From the NCBI RefSeq assembly GCF_024138675.1, contig NZ_CP090959.1, positions 620,001 to 684,000 of the forward strand: a stretch of DNA of 64,000 bases. Reading direction: 5' to 3'. This DNA comes from Simiduia sp. 21SJ11W-1. Its GTDB lineage: Bacteria > Pseudomonadota > Gammaproteobacteria > Pseudomonadales > Cellvibrionaceae. The notes beneath the pieces are model-generated. The model saw only the letters and a program-made list of their open reading frames with translations, searched no databases and had not been told where the DNA came from. The position numbers and the translations under genes are program-made. Positions 9,499 to 19,445 of this stretch are shown here, piece by piece (within the stretch, counting starts at the first letter, position 1; every line of letters starts with the position of its first letter).

Positions 9499-11280
9499 AT
9501 GAATTATCCAATGGAAGGTACCAGCCACTGCATGCCTAGAATCACTCCACATGGCTTGGCCATCACAGCGCTTGGTGTGCTGGCCGTGATGGCATCGGCG
9601 GGCGCGCGCGCGCAGCTGTTGGTGCAAGGCGTTGAGGGTGAACTGGCCGACAACATTCGCGCGCACATAAGCCTCACCGAAGAAGCCTGTGATGCACCCC
9701 GCTGGCGGCTAGTCCAGCGCCGCAAGGAAGTCCCCCAGCAGGCCAAGGTGGCGCTCAATGCCTACGGCTATTATCAGCCCGCGCTCAAGGCCAGCTTCAC
9801 AGAAACAGACGATTGCTGGCAGCTGCTGCTCGATGTGACTCCGGGCGAGCGGGTGAGGCTGCGCAACATTAACGTAGCACTTGCCGACAGGCCCCCGGCA
9901 CTGGACGGGGAGCTTGCAGAAATGCTCGACCACCCGCCGCTCGATGCGGGCGACCCCCTTGTTCACCAGGACTACGACAGCTACAAAACCCAATTGCTGG
10001 AAACCGCCAGAGCGCAGGGCTACTGGCGCGCGCAATTTACCGAGGCCGAGCTTGCCATCTACCCGCACGAGCAAGCGGCCGATGTAAAGCTTGCCCTGGT
10101 GCTGGGCCCGCGTTACTACTTTGGCGACTATCAATTTACCGATGTGGGCCTCACACCGGAATTTCTGCGCAGGCTTGCCGGCAATGTGCAAGATGAACCC
10201 TACACGAGCGAGGCGGTGCAAAAAATTTACAGCCGCCTGCAAGGCAGCGATTACTTTCGCCGCGTGCTGTTAAACCCTCACGTAAATACCCAAAGTGACG
10301 ACGTCACCGTACCGGTGGAAGTGGATTTGGCACTGCAAAGCCAAACCAGTGTGAGCGCAGGTGTGGGCTACTCCAGTGATCAGGGCGCGCGGGTGCGTGC
10401 CGATTACCGCAATCGCTACGCCAATCCCAAGGGTCACAAGTGGCGGGTAGACGGCCTTTACTCACGCACGTTCAAAGAGCTGGGCTTTACCTACACCATT
10501 CCCCGCAACGACCCGGCGCGCGAGTGGTATGAAATCAACGCCGGCGTGCTGTCGGAAAGCACCGTAAGCTACGACACCGAAGCGCAAACAACCCAGGTGC
10601 GCGCGGTGGAGGCGCTGCCCTATGATTGGGTGCTGAGTTCTGCCATTAACCTTCGCAACGAAACCTACATCATTGGCAGTGAGCCAGAGGAAACCAAGTT
10701 ACTGGTTGTGCCGGGTGTTGGCTTTAGCTGGGTAGATGCCCCCAAAGATGTGCGCCAGCTAGAGGGTATAAGGTTTGAGGCAAATTTAACGGGCAGCAGC
10801 CAATACTGGTTATCCGACGCCGATTTTTTACAAGTGCGGGTCAAGTCGAAAATTATTCTGCCGTTTTCTACGCGCCTACGCTTGATCGCGCGCGCAGAAG
10901 CGGCCACCACGCTCAAAGACGACATCACAGACCTGCCACCCTCGGTGCGCTTTTTTACCGGTGGCGACAACAGTGTGCGCGGCTACCAATACAACGCCCT
11001 TGGCCCCAAAAACGATGCAGGCGATGTGGTGGGCGGCAGCCACCTGGTGGTGGCCAGCGCCGAGTTTGATTATCTGTTTTTACCTAATTGGTCGGTGTCG
11101 GTATTTGCCGACGCCGGCAATGCCTTTGATACAGTGTTTGAATTAAAGCGCGGCGTGGGGGTGGGCGTGCGTTGGTATTCACCGGTAGGGCCGCTGCGTT
11201 TTGACCTGGCCCGGCCACTCGACCCCCAAGACCCGGACGATAAATTCCGTTTGCACTTGTCGGTGGGGGCGGATTTGTAA
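9499..11280 (+). CDS. tamA: Translocation and assembly module outer-membrane protein TamA
   Basis: An Omp85-family outer-membrane protein of 593 aa that works with TamB in placing proteins or moving lipid to the outer membrane. A signal peptide ends near AGARAQ; three POTRA-like domains follow (about residues 40-270), then a 16-strand barrel from SVSAGVGYSSDQGARVRADY to the C-terminal strand. The barrel lid motif appears as FTGGDNSVRGY and the terminal VGVRWYSPVGPLRFDLA is typical of the family. An AGGG sits nine bases before the ATG. tamB starts immediately after its stop. Confidence 0.93.
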   Translation: MNYPMEGTSHCMPRITPHGLAITALGVLAVMASAGARAQLLVQGVEGELADNIRAHISLTEEACDAPRWRLVQRRKEVPQQAKVALNAYGYYQPALKASFTETDDCWQLLLDVTPGERVRLRNINVALADRPPALDGELAEMLDHPPLDAGDPLVHQDYDSYKTQLLETARAQGYWRAQFTEAELAIYPHEQAADVKLALVLGPRYYFGDYQFTDVGLTPEFLRRLAGNVQDEPYTSEAVQKIYSRLQGSDYFRRVLLNPHVNTQSDDVTVPVEVDLALQSQTSVSAGVGYSSDQGARVRADYRNRYANPKGHKWRVDGLYSRTFKELGFTYTIPRNDPAREWYEINAGVLSESTVSYDTEAQTTQVRAVEALPYDWVLSSAINLRNETYIIGSEPEETKLLVVPGVGFSWVDAPKDVRQLEGIRFEANLTGSSQYWLSDADFLQVRVKSKIILPFSTRLRLIARAEAATTLKDDITDLPPSVRFFTGGDNSVRGYQYNALGPKNDAGDVVGGSHLVVASAEFDYLFLPNWSVSVFADAGNAFDTVFELKRGVGVGVRWYSPVGPLRFDLARPLDPQDPDDKFRLHLSVGADL

Positions 11281-14200
11281 ATGCGGTTATTAAAGCGCAT
11301 TGCCTTTTATTCAAGCGGCGCTATTTCGGTGTTGGCGGCGGTGCTGTTTGTGGCGCTGGGTTGGCTTGCCTTCACCGAGGCCGGTGCGCGCTGGGCGCTT
11401 ATGCGTGCACTGCCATTGGCACCGGTATCTGTGCAGTTTTACGAGCTGCAAGGCACCTTGTGGCGGGGTTTGCGGGTACGTCAGTTAAGTGTGGCGGCCG
11501 ATGACCACAGCCTGGGTTTTGAGCGCGCAGAAGTTGGCGAGTTGTCGTTTCGCTGGCAGCCCTTGGCGTTGATGTCGGGCCGGTTGGTGTTTGATCGCGT
11601 GCACCTGCGCGATCTGCAACTGCAGCTGGCTGAAAACACGGCCGCGCCTGAAGCCGAGCCTGCGTTGCCGCAATTTTTTGTGCCGCTGGCCATCGATGTG
11701 CGCCACCTGTCCACCCGAAATCTGAACATCCAGCAGGCCGGCCAAAGCCATAGCCTGCCGGATGCACGCCTGCGCGTAATGGTGCAAGGCGATCAGCTGT
11801 TGGTGTCGCGGCTGCAACTGGAATATGAAGGCGTGCCCTACGCGCTGTCGCTGCGCGCGCACTTTGGCAGCACATTTAAACTTGTGGCCGACATCAGCTC
11901 CCACGGTATTCAGGCAAGCGGCAGTTGCTACCAGGCTGCACCCTGGGCCTGTGAGGCGCGCGTCAATTGGGCTGGCTTTTCGCACCCGCTTACCGGTGAA
12001 TTTGCATCACCCAAGGGTGAGCTTGCGCTCAATTTGCAAGGCGAACTGCTCACAATAGAAGGCGCGGCCGATTTTGCCTGGGCCTTTGCGCCTGCGCCAA
12101 TTGATACGCAGTTATTGTTGGCAGGCCAGTTAAATCTAAAATCGCAAAACCTTGAGGTTACGCGCTTTAATGGAGAATTTTCAGGCGGCCAGGTGCAAGC
12201 CACAGGCGCGCTGCAATTCGCCCAAGGCTTTGCCATGCAAATCCAGGTGGGTGCCCAGAAACTTTCACTGGCGCAATGGTTGCCCGAGGCACTGGCGGAG
12301 TCTCAGGCGCAGTTGCGCTCCACTTTGGACTTGAAGGTTCACAATGATGAGGTGGATTTGCGCTGGGCAATCAGCGAGCTGCAACTTGACCTGGGTGCGC
12401 GCCCCATTACCGGTAGCACAGAATTTTATGTAAACGGGCAAGGCCTGGGGTTCGACAAGGTCGCACTCAGCGGTACAAGCGGCAGTTTGACGGGCAGTGC
12501 CTATTTCGGTTTTGACGAGCGCGTGCGACTCGATGCCCGCCTGCAAGCAGACGCACTCGAGCGCTTGGTGCCCGAGCTTTCCGGTCAGCTTGACCTTACC
12601 GCAAAAGCCTCGGGCACAGCCAAGGCACCGGTGTTTTCATTGCAGGCGCAGGGTACAGAGCTTGCGATAGCTGGCTGGCGCGCGCGCGATTTATCGCTTG
12701 CAACACAACTGCAAACCCAAGCCACCGACGCGCCCGGTTGGAGCGACCAGCTACGCGCTTTGGAAATTGCGACTTTTGATGCCCGCGTACAAGGCTTGCA
12801 CGATGGCACGCGCGAACTGGGTGAACTCGCCTTGCAGCTCTCGGGTACTGCTGCCCGCCATCAAATCAACATGACCGGCCAATGGTTGCCCGACCACATC
12901 AGGCTTGAAGCCCTGTCGGTGAATGGCCGCGTTGAATTGCCGGCCAAGGCCACCAACACCGGCGAGCTATTAAGTGGCCTGCGTTGGCAACCCCTACTTG
13001 CCAAGCTTGAGGTCAGTGATCTTTGGTTGCGCGAACCCTGGCGCCTGGTTAACCCCAGCCGGGGCGATGTGAGTGCTAGCGCCCTGCAATGGCAGGCTTT
13101 GTGTTTGGCGCGCGGGCAGGCCGAGGTTTGCTGGGATGAACTGCGCATGGAAAACTGGAAAAGTTTAAGTGCGCATGGGCGCGTCGCGGGGATATATCTG
13201 GATCGCGAGCGCAGCCTGTTTTCGGAATTTTACGATACCGTCCCTTTGGGCTGGCAGCTGCGCGGTGAAGCCGTGGCCGATTGGCAAGTCACTTTGGGTG
13301 AGTTGGCCAGCGCTCGCCCACAGGTTGCCTTGGATGTTGCTCTGGCGCTCAAGGGCGCCGGTATGCGCTACCAGGAAGACGGTGAAACCACGCTCGATTT
13401 GCCCGTGCAAAGCTTGCGCGTGCGGGCCACGGGCAACCAAGGCCTGCTGGACATTACCGGTGCGGCCAGGCTTGCAGAAGATGAGCCCATAAACCTTTCA
13501 GGCCAGCTTGCTGATTGGCTCACGGAAAACCGGGCGCTCACCGGGCGCATTGCAGGGCAGTTGCATCAGCTCACCTATTTGCAGCCATTCATGCCGAGCG
13601 TACAGGCGCTCAGTGGCCGGGCTGAAATGGATTTATCGCTCGAGCTGTTACCGGGGCGTGAAGAGCCTGTATACGATGGCCGATTGCTCATTGCCGATGT
13701 GGGCATGCTGGTGCCGGCCTCGGGCACAAACCTTAAAGATTGGCGGCTGTTGATGGAAGCGGTCAAGGGTGATTTGCAGGTGTCGGGCGGTGGCCTGGTG
13801 GGTGAAGGCCGCGCCACGGTCAACGGCATGATTCGCGCCGACCGCGCCAGTGCCAAGGGCGCCTTCACCGCGCGTTTGGCAATTGAAGGTGAGGGCTTAA
13901 CCCTTACGGATTTGCCCGATGCACGTTTGCAGGCAAGCCCCGATTTGGTGTTGACCGGCAACGGCCAGCGCTGGCACCTGGCCGGTGATGTGCAGGTAGA
14001 CGATTCGCTGGTGGTGCTGCGCGATTTGCCAGAGGCGGCCTCTGATGTCTCGCAAGATGCCAAAGTTTACGGTTTGCAGGAACCACAGGCGCCGCGCAAC
14101 CTGGTGGTATTCACCAGCGATGTAGCCCTGCGCCTGGGTGATGATGTGCGCTTTGAGGGCTTCGGGCTCACCACGCGCGTAGACGGTAATTTACGCTTCA

Positions 14201-14853
14201 CGCGCGATGAACACAGGCTCGATCAATTGCACGGCGTGTTGGGATTGCCTGAAGGGCGTTTTCGCAGTTACGGCCAGAAGCTCGATATTAAAAACGGGCG
14301 CATTATTTTTTCCGGTGCGCCCGATAACCCGGCGCTCGATGTGCGGGCGGCGCGAAAAATCAATGATGTGGAAGCCGGTATCTGGCTCACCGGCACCGCG
14401 AAATATCCGAAAACCGAACTCTATTCCACGCCGCCCATGAGCGAGGCCGACATACTGGCCTATATGGTGAGCGGCAAACCCATTTCCGAATCGGGCCAGG
14501 GCGAAGTGAGCGACATGCAGTCGGCGGCATTGGGGCTTGGCTTAAAGCAAGCCTTGCCACTGCTGCAACGCATTGGCGGCCAATTCGGGTTTTCCGATGT
14601 TTCCATTGAAGAGTCGAGCAGCGGCGGCAGCTCTATTGCCGCCGGGCGCCGCTTGAGTGATCGCCTGTACATTAAATATGTGTATGGTTTAGTGGGCGCG
14701 GCCGGTAATTTTGTGGTGCAGTATCAGTTGTCTGATCAGGTCACACTGGAAACCTCTTCGGGCGATACCCAGGCCATCGACATCACCTACAAGTGGTCAT
14801 CCACGCCGCCAACACCTGCCGAATCCAGCGCGCAATTGCGTGAAGAAGATTAA
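11281..14853 (+). CDS. tamB: Translocation and assembly module inner-membrane protein TamB
   Basis: A 1190-aa protein of the TamB/DUF490 family. An N-terminal membrane anchor (residues about 10-32) is followed by a long periplasmic repeat-rich beta structure thought to form a hydrophobic groove that bridges the two membranes. The C-terminal DUF490 domain is recognisable (LDIKNGRIIFSGAPDNPALDV, YSTPPMSEADILAYMVSG, ending in a barrel-like KYVYGLVGAAGNFVVQYQLSD). Its ATG directly abuts the tamA stop, indicating coupled translation. Confidence 0.93.
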   Translation: MRLLKRIAFYSSGAISVLAAVLFVALGWLAFTEAGARWALMRALPLAPVSVQFYELQGTLWRGLRVRQLSVAADDHSLGFERAEVGELSFRWQPLALMSGRLVFDRVHLRDLQLQLAENTAAPEAEPALPQFFVPLAIDVRHLSTRNLNIQQAGQSHSLPDARLRVMVQGDQLLVSRLQLEYEGVPYALSLRAHFGSTFKLVADISSHGIQASGSCYQAAPWACEARVNWAGFSHPLTGEFASPKGELALNLQGELLTIEGAADFAWAFAPAPIDTQLLLAGQLNLKSQNLEVTRFNGEFSGGQVQATGALQFAQGFAMQIQVGAQKLSLAQWLPEALAESQAQLRSTLDLKVHNDEVDLRWAISELQLDLGARPITGSTEFYVNGQGLGFDKVALSGTSGSLTGSAYFGFDERVRLDARLQADALERLVPELSGQLDLTAKASGTAKAPVFSLQAQGTELAIAGWRARDLSLATQLQTQATDAPGWSDQLRALEIATFDARVQGLHDGTRELGELALQLSGTAARHQINMTGQWLPDHIRLEALSVNGRVELPAKATNTGELLSGLRWQPLLAKLEVSDLWLREPWRLVNPSRGDVSASALQWQALCLARGQAEVCWDELRMENWKSLSAHGRVAGIYLDRERSLFSEFYDTVPLGWQLRGEAVADWQVTLGELASARPQVALDVALALKGAGMRYQEDGETTLDLPVQSLRVRATGNQGLLDITGAARLAEDEPINLSGQLADWLTENRALTGRIAGQLHQLTYLQPFMPSVQALSGRAEMDLSLELLPGREEPVYDGRLLIADVGMLVPASGTNLKDWRLLMEAVKGDLQVSGGGLVGEGRATVNGMIRADRASAKGAFTARLAIEGEGLTLTDLPDARLQASPDLVLTGNGQRWHLAGDVQVDDSLVVLRDLPEAASDVSQDAKVYGLQEPQAPRNLVVFTSDVALRLGDDVRFEGFGLTTRVDGNLRFTRDEHRLDQLHGVLGLPEGRFRSYGQKLDIKNGRIIFSGAPDNPALDVRAARKINDVEAGIWLTGTAKYPKTELYSTPPMSEADILAYMVSGKPISESGQGEVSDMQSAALGLGLKQALPLLQRIGGQFGFSDVSIEESSSGGSSIAAGRRLSDRLYIKYVYGLVGAAGNFVVQYQLSDQVTLETSSGDTQAIDITYKWSSTPPTPAESSAQLREED

Positions 14854-14928
14854 CGCCCAGCGCTTGCTGTCATAGAAAATTCATCTGCGCGTCACACTTC
14901 ATTCATGGCAAGTGCTGACACTTAAGCC

Positions 14929-15501
14929 ATGATGAAGCACACGATAACCCGGCTCAACCAAGCCGACACCCAAGCGTTTTTGTGGGTGGCGAGCCGCGCG
15001 CAACAGCAGGGGCTGTTGTTGCTGGCGCGCCTTGTGTCACGCCTGGCCGATGGCCCCGGGTACTTGGCTGCAGGTATTTTACTTGCGCTTTTTGAGCCGG
15101 TGGCTGGCCCGCATTTTTTGGCCCTTGGCCTATGTTGTTACGCGCTTGAAATTCCGATTTACGTATTGTTGAAAAAGCTGTTCAAGCGTGCCCGCCCGTT
15201 TCGAAGGCTCAACTGTTGGCATTTGTTGGTGCCGGCCGATGAGTTCAGTTTTCCCTCTGGCCACACGGCGGCTGCGGCGGTTTTTGCAAGCCTGCTGGGT
15301 ATGTTTTATGTGGATAGTGTGTGGTTGATGGTGGCGTTTGTAGCGCTGGTGGGGGCTGCCCGTGTAGTAATGGGGGTGCACTACCCGGGCGACATTCTGG
15401 CCGGTGCCGCCTTGGGTTTACTGTGTGTTTGCCTGATTACATTCAGTGCGCGGGTGCTTGATTTAATGCACATGCCGCCCACGCTTTTGGAGCAGCTATG
15501 A
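14929..15501 (+). CDS. PAP2-superfamily membrane phosphatase
   Basis: A 190-aa protein with about five membrane segments and the three acid-phosphatase motifs: KKLFKRARPF, PSGHTAAA and ARVVMGVHYPGD (catalytic His pair and Asp). Such enzymes dephosphorylate phospholipids or undecaprenyl pyrophosphate at the membrane. It overlaps the next gene by four bases (ATGA), so the two are likely co-expressed and possibly work on one glycolipid pathway. The exact substrate cannot be read from the sequence. Confidence 0.87.
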   Translation: MMKHTITRLNQADTQAFLWVASRAQQQGLLLLARLVSRLADGPGYLAAGILLALFEPVAGPHFLALGLCCYALEIPIYVLLKKLFKRARPFRRLNCWHLLVPADEFSFPSGHTAAAAVFASLLGMFYVDSVWLMVAFVALVGAARVVMGVHYPGDILAGAALGLLCVCLITFSARVLDLMHMPPTLLEQL

Positions 15502-16571
15502 AAATTCTCTACGGTGTGCAAGCAACGGGCAATGGCCACATTACCCGGGCCCGTGCGTTGGTGCCCTGGCTTAGGAGGCTCGGTTTTGAGGTGGATGTAC
15601 TTTTGAGTGGGCGCCCCCGTGATCAATTGTTCGGGCTGGAGGTCTTTGGCCATTACCGCACGCGCAAAGGGTTTACCTTTGCCTTGGCCGATGGCCGTGT
15701 GCGCCCGATGCACACACTATTTCATGCCGATCTAAAAACCTTTTGGCGCGATGTGCAGGATCTGAATGTTGAAGATTACGATGTGATACTGACAGATTTC
15801 GAGCCGGTTACCGCGTGGGCGGCTAAGTTGAAAGGCCGTGAGTGCATTGGCATTGGCCACCAGTATGCATTTCAACACCCGGTACCTAAAGCCGGCTTCA
15901 ACTATTTGGCGCGCACAATTTTGTGCTGGTTTGCACCGGCAAGTACCGCCCTAGGCCTGCATTGGGACAGTTTCAACAGCCCCGTGCTGCCGCCGATTAT
16001 TGAAACAGATCAAGCCTACCGCGCGCCCATGGTGGGCCAATATTTGGTGTACTTGCCGTTTGATTCACACGAGCGGGTGATGAATCTTCTGCGCGCGTTT
16101 CCCGGTGTGGCGTTTACCTATTACGCAGGCGTTGATGCGCCCTACCAAGAGCGGCATATTCAGGTAAAGCCCTATTCCCGAGCAGGATTTAAAGACGATT
16201 TGGCGCGCGCAGAAGGTGTGGTGTGTGGTGCAGGTTTTGAATTGCCCTCCGAGGCGTTGCACCTGGGTAAAAAATTATTGGTACAGCCACTACAAGGGCA
16301 ATTTGAGCAGTGCTCAAATGCCCGCGCGCTAGAATTGTTGGAGCGTGCGCAGGTTATGCGCGATTTAAATCCCGAGGCATTGCGGCGCTTTTTCAATGCG
16401 TCGCCCGTAGCTCCTGTGCACTACCCGGATGTGGCCCGAGCCATTGCCGAGTGGCTAAAGGGCGGGCGCACTCAATCGGTACAAGCGCTGGCCGATCAAC
16501 TGTGGGCACAAACCCGCGCAGAGCATAGGCAAGTGTCGCCCCATTTCGCACGCCACCTGAGCCCCGGGTGA
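15498..16571 (+). CDS. Glycosyltransferase-like protein, MJ1255/VC2487 type
   Basis: A 357-aa cytoplasmic protein with a GT-B-type fold. The N-terminus MKILYGVQATGNGHITRA matches a nucleotide-sugar transferase start; a middle GHQYAFQHPVPKAG and a C-terminal GAGFELPSEALHLGKKLLVQPL acceptor/donor loop are the marks of the MJ1255 family (TIGR00661). It starts within the end of the PAP2 gene, which suggests a shared lipid-linked sugar pathway. The sugar and acceptor are unknown. Confidence 0.8.
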   Translation: MKILYGVQATGNGHITRARALVPWLRRLGFEVDVLLSGRPRDQLFGLEVFGHYRTRKGFTFALADGRVRPMHTLFHADLKTFWRDVQDLNVEDYDVILTDFEPVTAWAAKLKGRECIGIGHQYAFQHPVPKAGFNYLARTILCWFAPASTALGLHWDSFNSPVLPPIIETDQAYRAPMVGQYLVYLPFDSHERVMNLLRAFPGVAFTYYAGVDAPYQERHIQVKPYSRAGFKDDLARAEGVVCGAGFELPSEALHLGKKLLVQPLQGQFEQCSNARALELLERAQVMRDLNPEALRRFFNASPVAPVHYPDVARAIAEWLKGGRTQSVQALADQLWAQTRAEHRQVSPHFARHLSPG

Positions 16572-16621
16572 ATGGCTGCTAAATCAGGCGGTATCAGGCT
16601 ATGACGGCAGCAGGCTTGTAA

Positions 16622-17146
16622 TTAATGGCGGGTATTGCCGGCCGTCTCGTCAAAATACGCGCGCTCCATTGCTGCAATGGCAATAATATAATCGTTCAAG
16701 GCCACTTGCAGTTGCGCAGTTGTCATGGCGGGGATGACGCTGCTCTTGAACTTGCGCGCTGCAAAGTCCACGGTGATGACCTGCGTCCGTTCGCGCAACT
16801 CTTTGTAGCTTGCGTAGGTGATCAGGCTGGATTTGAGTTTGGTTTTTAAATAATAGGTATCGCAGGTTTGAACTTTTTGGTGCCATTGCTTTAGGTTACT
16901 GCTAAAGCCGTGCAGCCTGTCTTGCCTGTGCACATCTTTTTCCGCAAAGCGCTTCACTTGCTTTGGCCACTGGGTTAAAAAATCGCTCATCACATAGCTG
17001 CAGTACTCCAGGTTTACATGGCGCGGAAATGTGGTGCCGAAGGTTTTTTTGGCGTACTGGCGGCCAGCCTGTTCTTGTTCGCTCATGGCCGCGTTACTGA
17101 TGGGGCTAAACGCTAAAATGGCTAACAGTAAAATATGTTGCTTCAT
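16622..17146 (-). CDS. Hypothetical exported protein
   Basis: A 174-aa protein I do not recognise. MKQHILLLAILAFSPISNAA is a clear signal peptide; the mature part is basic and helical with four cysteines (EYCSYV, KVQTCDTYY among others would allow a disulfide). The ATG at 17146 has AGGGA seven bases upstream. It is convergent with the glycosyltransferase-like gene and separate from other genes. Confidence 0.6.
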   Translation of the reverse strand: MKQHILLLAILAFSPISNAAMSEQEQAGRQYAKKTFGTTFPRHVNLEYCSYVMSDFLTQWPKQVKRFAEKDVHRQDRLHGFSSNLKQWHQKVQTCDTYYLKTKLKSSLITYASYKELRERTQVITVDFAARKFKSSVIPAMTTAQLQVALNDYIIAIAAMERAYFDETAGNTRH

Positions 17147-17377
17147 GGGTGTTTCCCTAAGGGTGCCTTCCTGACAAGTGCTTGAAGCTATCAATTATTA
17201 ACTGTTAATGGGCTTGTGCAAAGGTGTGGCGTGGCCTGTTGATGCGGGTTGATTGGCTATTCAGTAAAATTGCTGAATTTCGCGGGGCTTATGGGAAAAG
17301 TGCGGCAGCGGGGCGTGAATTTGTTATGCTGCGCGCCTGCATTTGCAGTCATGTAATTTAATGAAGGAATCTCAACA

Positions 17378-17875
17378 ATGAAAACAGGAATAATTTTACT
17401 GCTGGCGACCCTGCTGGCCTGTTCAGGTGTGGCTTTCGCCGGTGATGCGGTACAAGTGCAGCGGGTTATCGGTTATGCCGAAAACGCCGAGGTGCGTCAG
17501 GCTGTGGTAGATGAGTGTGAGCTGCAAACCAAAATACCGGTGTTCCTTTCGAAATATGCCAAGAAAGATGTCGCACTGGTTGATGGTGAACTGGCCGCCG
17601 AAGGGCGTCGGCTGGAGCTTGTTATTAGCAATGCCTTTGCCTCCGGCGGCGGTGCCTGGTCGGGTGCGAAATCGGTCACGGTAAAGGGCAAGCTCTATGA
17701 GGGTGAGGCGCTGGTGGGTGATTTCATCGCGCGACGCTACTCAACCGGCGGTATGTTTGGGGGCTTTAAGGGTACTTGCTCTATTGTTGGCCGCTGCGGT
17801 AAGGCCATCGCGAAAGATATTGCCGAATGGCTGAAAAACCCTACCGAGGGCGCGCGCCTAGGTGATGCTAAGTAA
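17378..17875 (+). CDS. Hypothetical exported protein, possible DUF4410-like fold
   Basis: A 165-aa protein with a signal peptide ending AFAGDA. The mature part has alternating beta strands, ending with SIVGRCGKAIAKDIAEWLKNP, which recalls small periplasmic proteins of the DUF4410 kind; I hold this only loosely. AAGGAATCTCAACA precedes the ATG. It is a single-gene unit with its own terminator. Confidence 0.6.
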   Translation: MKTGIILLLATLLACSGVAFAGDAVQVQRVIGYAENAEVRQAVVDECELQTKIPVFLSKYAKKDVALVDGELAAEGRRLELVISNAFASGGGAWSGAKSVTVKGKLYEGEALVGDFIARRYSTGGMFGGFKGTCSIVGRCGKAIAKDIAEWLKNPTEGARLGDAK

Positions 17876-17915
17876 ACTTAGCGGCTGTTGCCATTGGGCA
17901 ATGGCCGTATAAATG

Positions 17916-17949
17916 AAAAGGCGCAAGGTGTAAGCCCTGCGCCTTTTTT
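17916..17949 (+). terminator. Rho-independent terminator
   Basis: AAAAGGCGCA and TGCGCCTTTTTT flank a 12-base loop, after the exported-protein gene and before the convergent ntrC. Confidence 0.85.
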
Positions 17950-18011
17950 AGTGCGGTTGTTCGCTGTGGCAGGTTCAGAATTACGGCGTTGATTGAGCCG
18001 TTAGGCAGGGC

Positions 18012-19445
18012 TTAGTCTTCATGCACTTCATCTTCGGCCGTATCTGCCATGCCCAGCTCTTTGAGTTTGCGCGTGAGGGTGTTGCGCCCCCAGCCCAGCA
18101 GGTTGGCGGCATCGCGCTTGCGACCGGCCGTGTGCTTGAGCGCTGTTTCAATGAGGGCGCGCTCAAAGGCCGGCACCGCCTGGCTCAGAATATCCTGCTG
18201 GCCGCGGGCCAAGGCTTGATCGGCCCAGGTGCGTAGGGCTTTGTCCCAGTCGCCGTTGGGTACGTCTTTGCCCTGGGCATCTAACAGCTCGGGCGGCAGG
18301 TCGCTCACTTGCACTTCGCGCCCGGAGGCCATAACGGTAATCCACCGGCAGGTGTTTTCCAGCTGGCGCACGTTGCCAGGCCAGTTCAGGTTGCACAGCA
18401 GGTTTTCTGCATCTTTTTGCAGGGTTTTGGATTCCACGCCCAATTCGCGCGCGGCTTTTTGCAAGAAAAATTGGGCAAGTTTGGGGATGTCTTCACGGCG
18501 CTCGGCAAGCTTGGGTATGTGAATGCGAATCACATTCAGGCGGTGGAACAAATCTTCACGAAAGCGATGATCTTCCACCAGCCTTTCCAGGTTTTGGTGG
18601 GTGGCAGCAATAATGCGCACGTTCACTTTTACCGGCGTATGGCCGCCTACGCGGTAAAATTCGCCATCGGCCAGCACCCGCAGCAAGCGCGTTTGGGTGT
18701 CGGCGGGCATGTCACCAATTTCATCTAAAAATAAGGTGCCACCGTTGGCCTGCTCGAAGCGGCCCTGGCGTTGGCCGCCGGCGCCGGTGAAGGCGCCTTT
18801 CTCATGGCCAAACAATTCCGATTCAATCAAATCTTTAGGAATGGCGGCCATGTTCAGTGCAATAAAAGGCGATGCCTTGCGTGGGCTGTGGCGGTGCAGT
18901 GCGCGCGCAACCAACTCTTTGCCGGTACCGGATTCGCCGTTAATAAGCACGGTAATGTTCGATTGCGAAAGGCGACCAATGGCGCGAAACACCTCCTGCA
19001 TGGCCGGCGCTTCGCCAATGATTTCGGTGCTTTCTTCGCCTTCCTCAGGCTCGGGGGCCTGGGCTTTTTGCTCAAGTGCGTGGGCCAGCGCACGCTTGGT
19101 TACGGCCACGGCTTCGTCTACGTCAAAGGGCTTTGGCAGGTATTCAAAGGCGCCGCCCTGGTAGGCTTGTACGGCGCTGTCGAGATCCGAGTGGGCCGTC
19201 ATGATGATCACGGGCACCGTTGGGTGGCTGTCGTGAATTTGTTGCAACAGCGCCAGGCCGTCAATGCCGGGCATGCGAATGTCGCTCACTATGGCGTCTG
19301 GCTGGTCGCGCTCAAGGGTGCTCAGCACGCCATCGCCAGATTCAAAACTGCGGGTTTCCATGCCGGCCTGCTGCAGGGATTTTTCCAGCACCCAGCGAAT
19401 AGAGCGGTCATCGTCGATGATCCAAACGCGATTAGTCTTTTGCAT
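18012..19445 (-). CDS. ntrC: Nitrogen regulation response regulator NtrC (GlnG)
   Basis: A 477-aa sigma-54 enhancer-binding protein that activates nitrogen-scavenging genes when phosphorylated by NtrB. It has a receiver domain (VWIIDDDRSIRWVL, phospho-Asp in IVSDIRMPG), an AAA+ domain with Walker A GESGTGKE and the sigma-54 loop GAFTGA, and a C-terminal Fis-type helix-turn-helix (RKRDAANLLGWGRNTLTRKLKEL). The ATG at 19445 fits the family start MQKTNRVWIIDDD and overlaps the ntrB end by 14 bases. Confidence 0.97.
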   Translation of the reverse strand: MQKTNRVWIIDDDRSIRWVLEKSLQQAGMETRSFESGDGVLSTLERDQPDAIVSDIRMPGIDGLALLQQIHDSHPTVPVIIMTAHSDLDSAVQAYQGGAFEYLPKPFDVDEAVAVTKRALAHALEQKAQAPEPEEGEESTEIIGEAPAMQEVFRAIGRLSQSNITVLINGESGTGKELVARALHRHSPRKASPFIALNMAAIPKDLIESELFGHEKGAFTGAGGQRQGRFEQANGGTLFLDEIGDMPADTQTRLLRVLADGEFYRVGGHTPVKVNVRIIAATHQNLERLVEDHRFREDLFHRLNVIRIHIPKLAERREDIPKLAQFFLQKAARELGVESKTLQKDAENLLCNLNWPGNVRQLENTCRWITVMASGREVQVSDLPPELLDAQGKDVPNGDWDKALRTWADQALARGQQDILSQAVPAFERALIETALKHTAGRKRDAANLLGWGRNTLTRKLKELGMADTAEDEVHED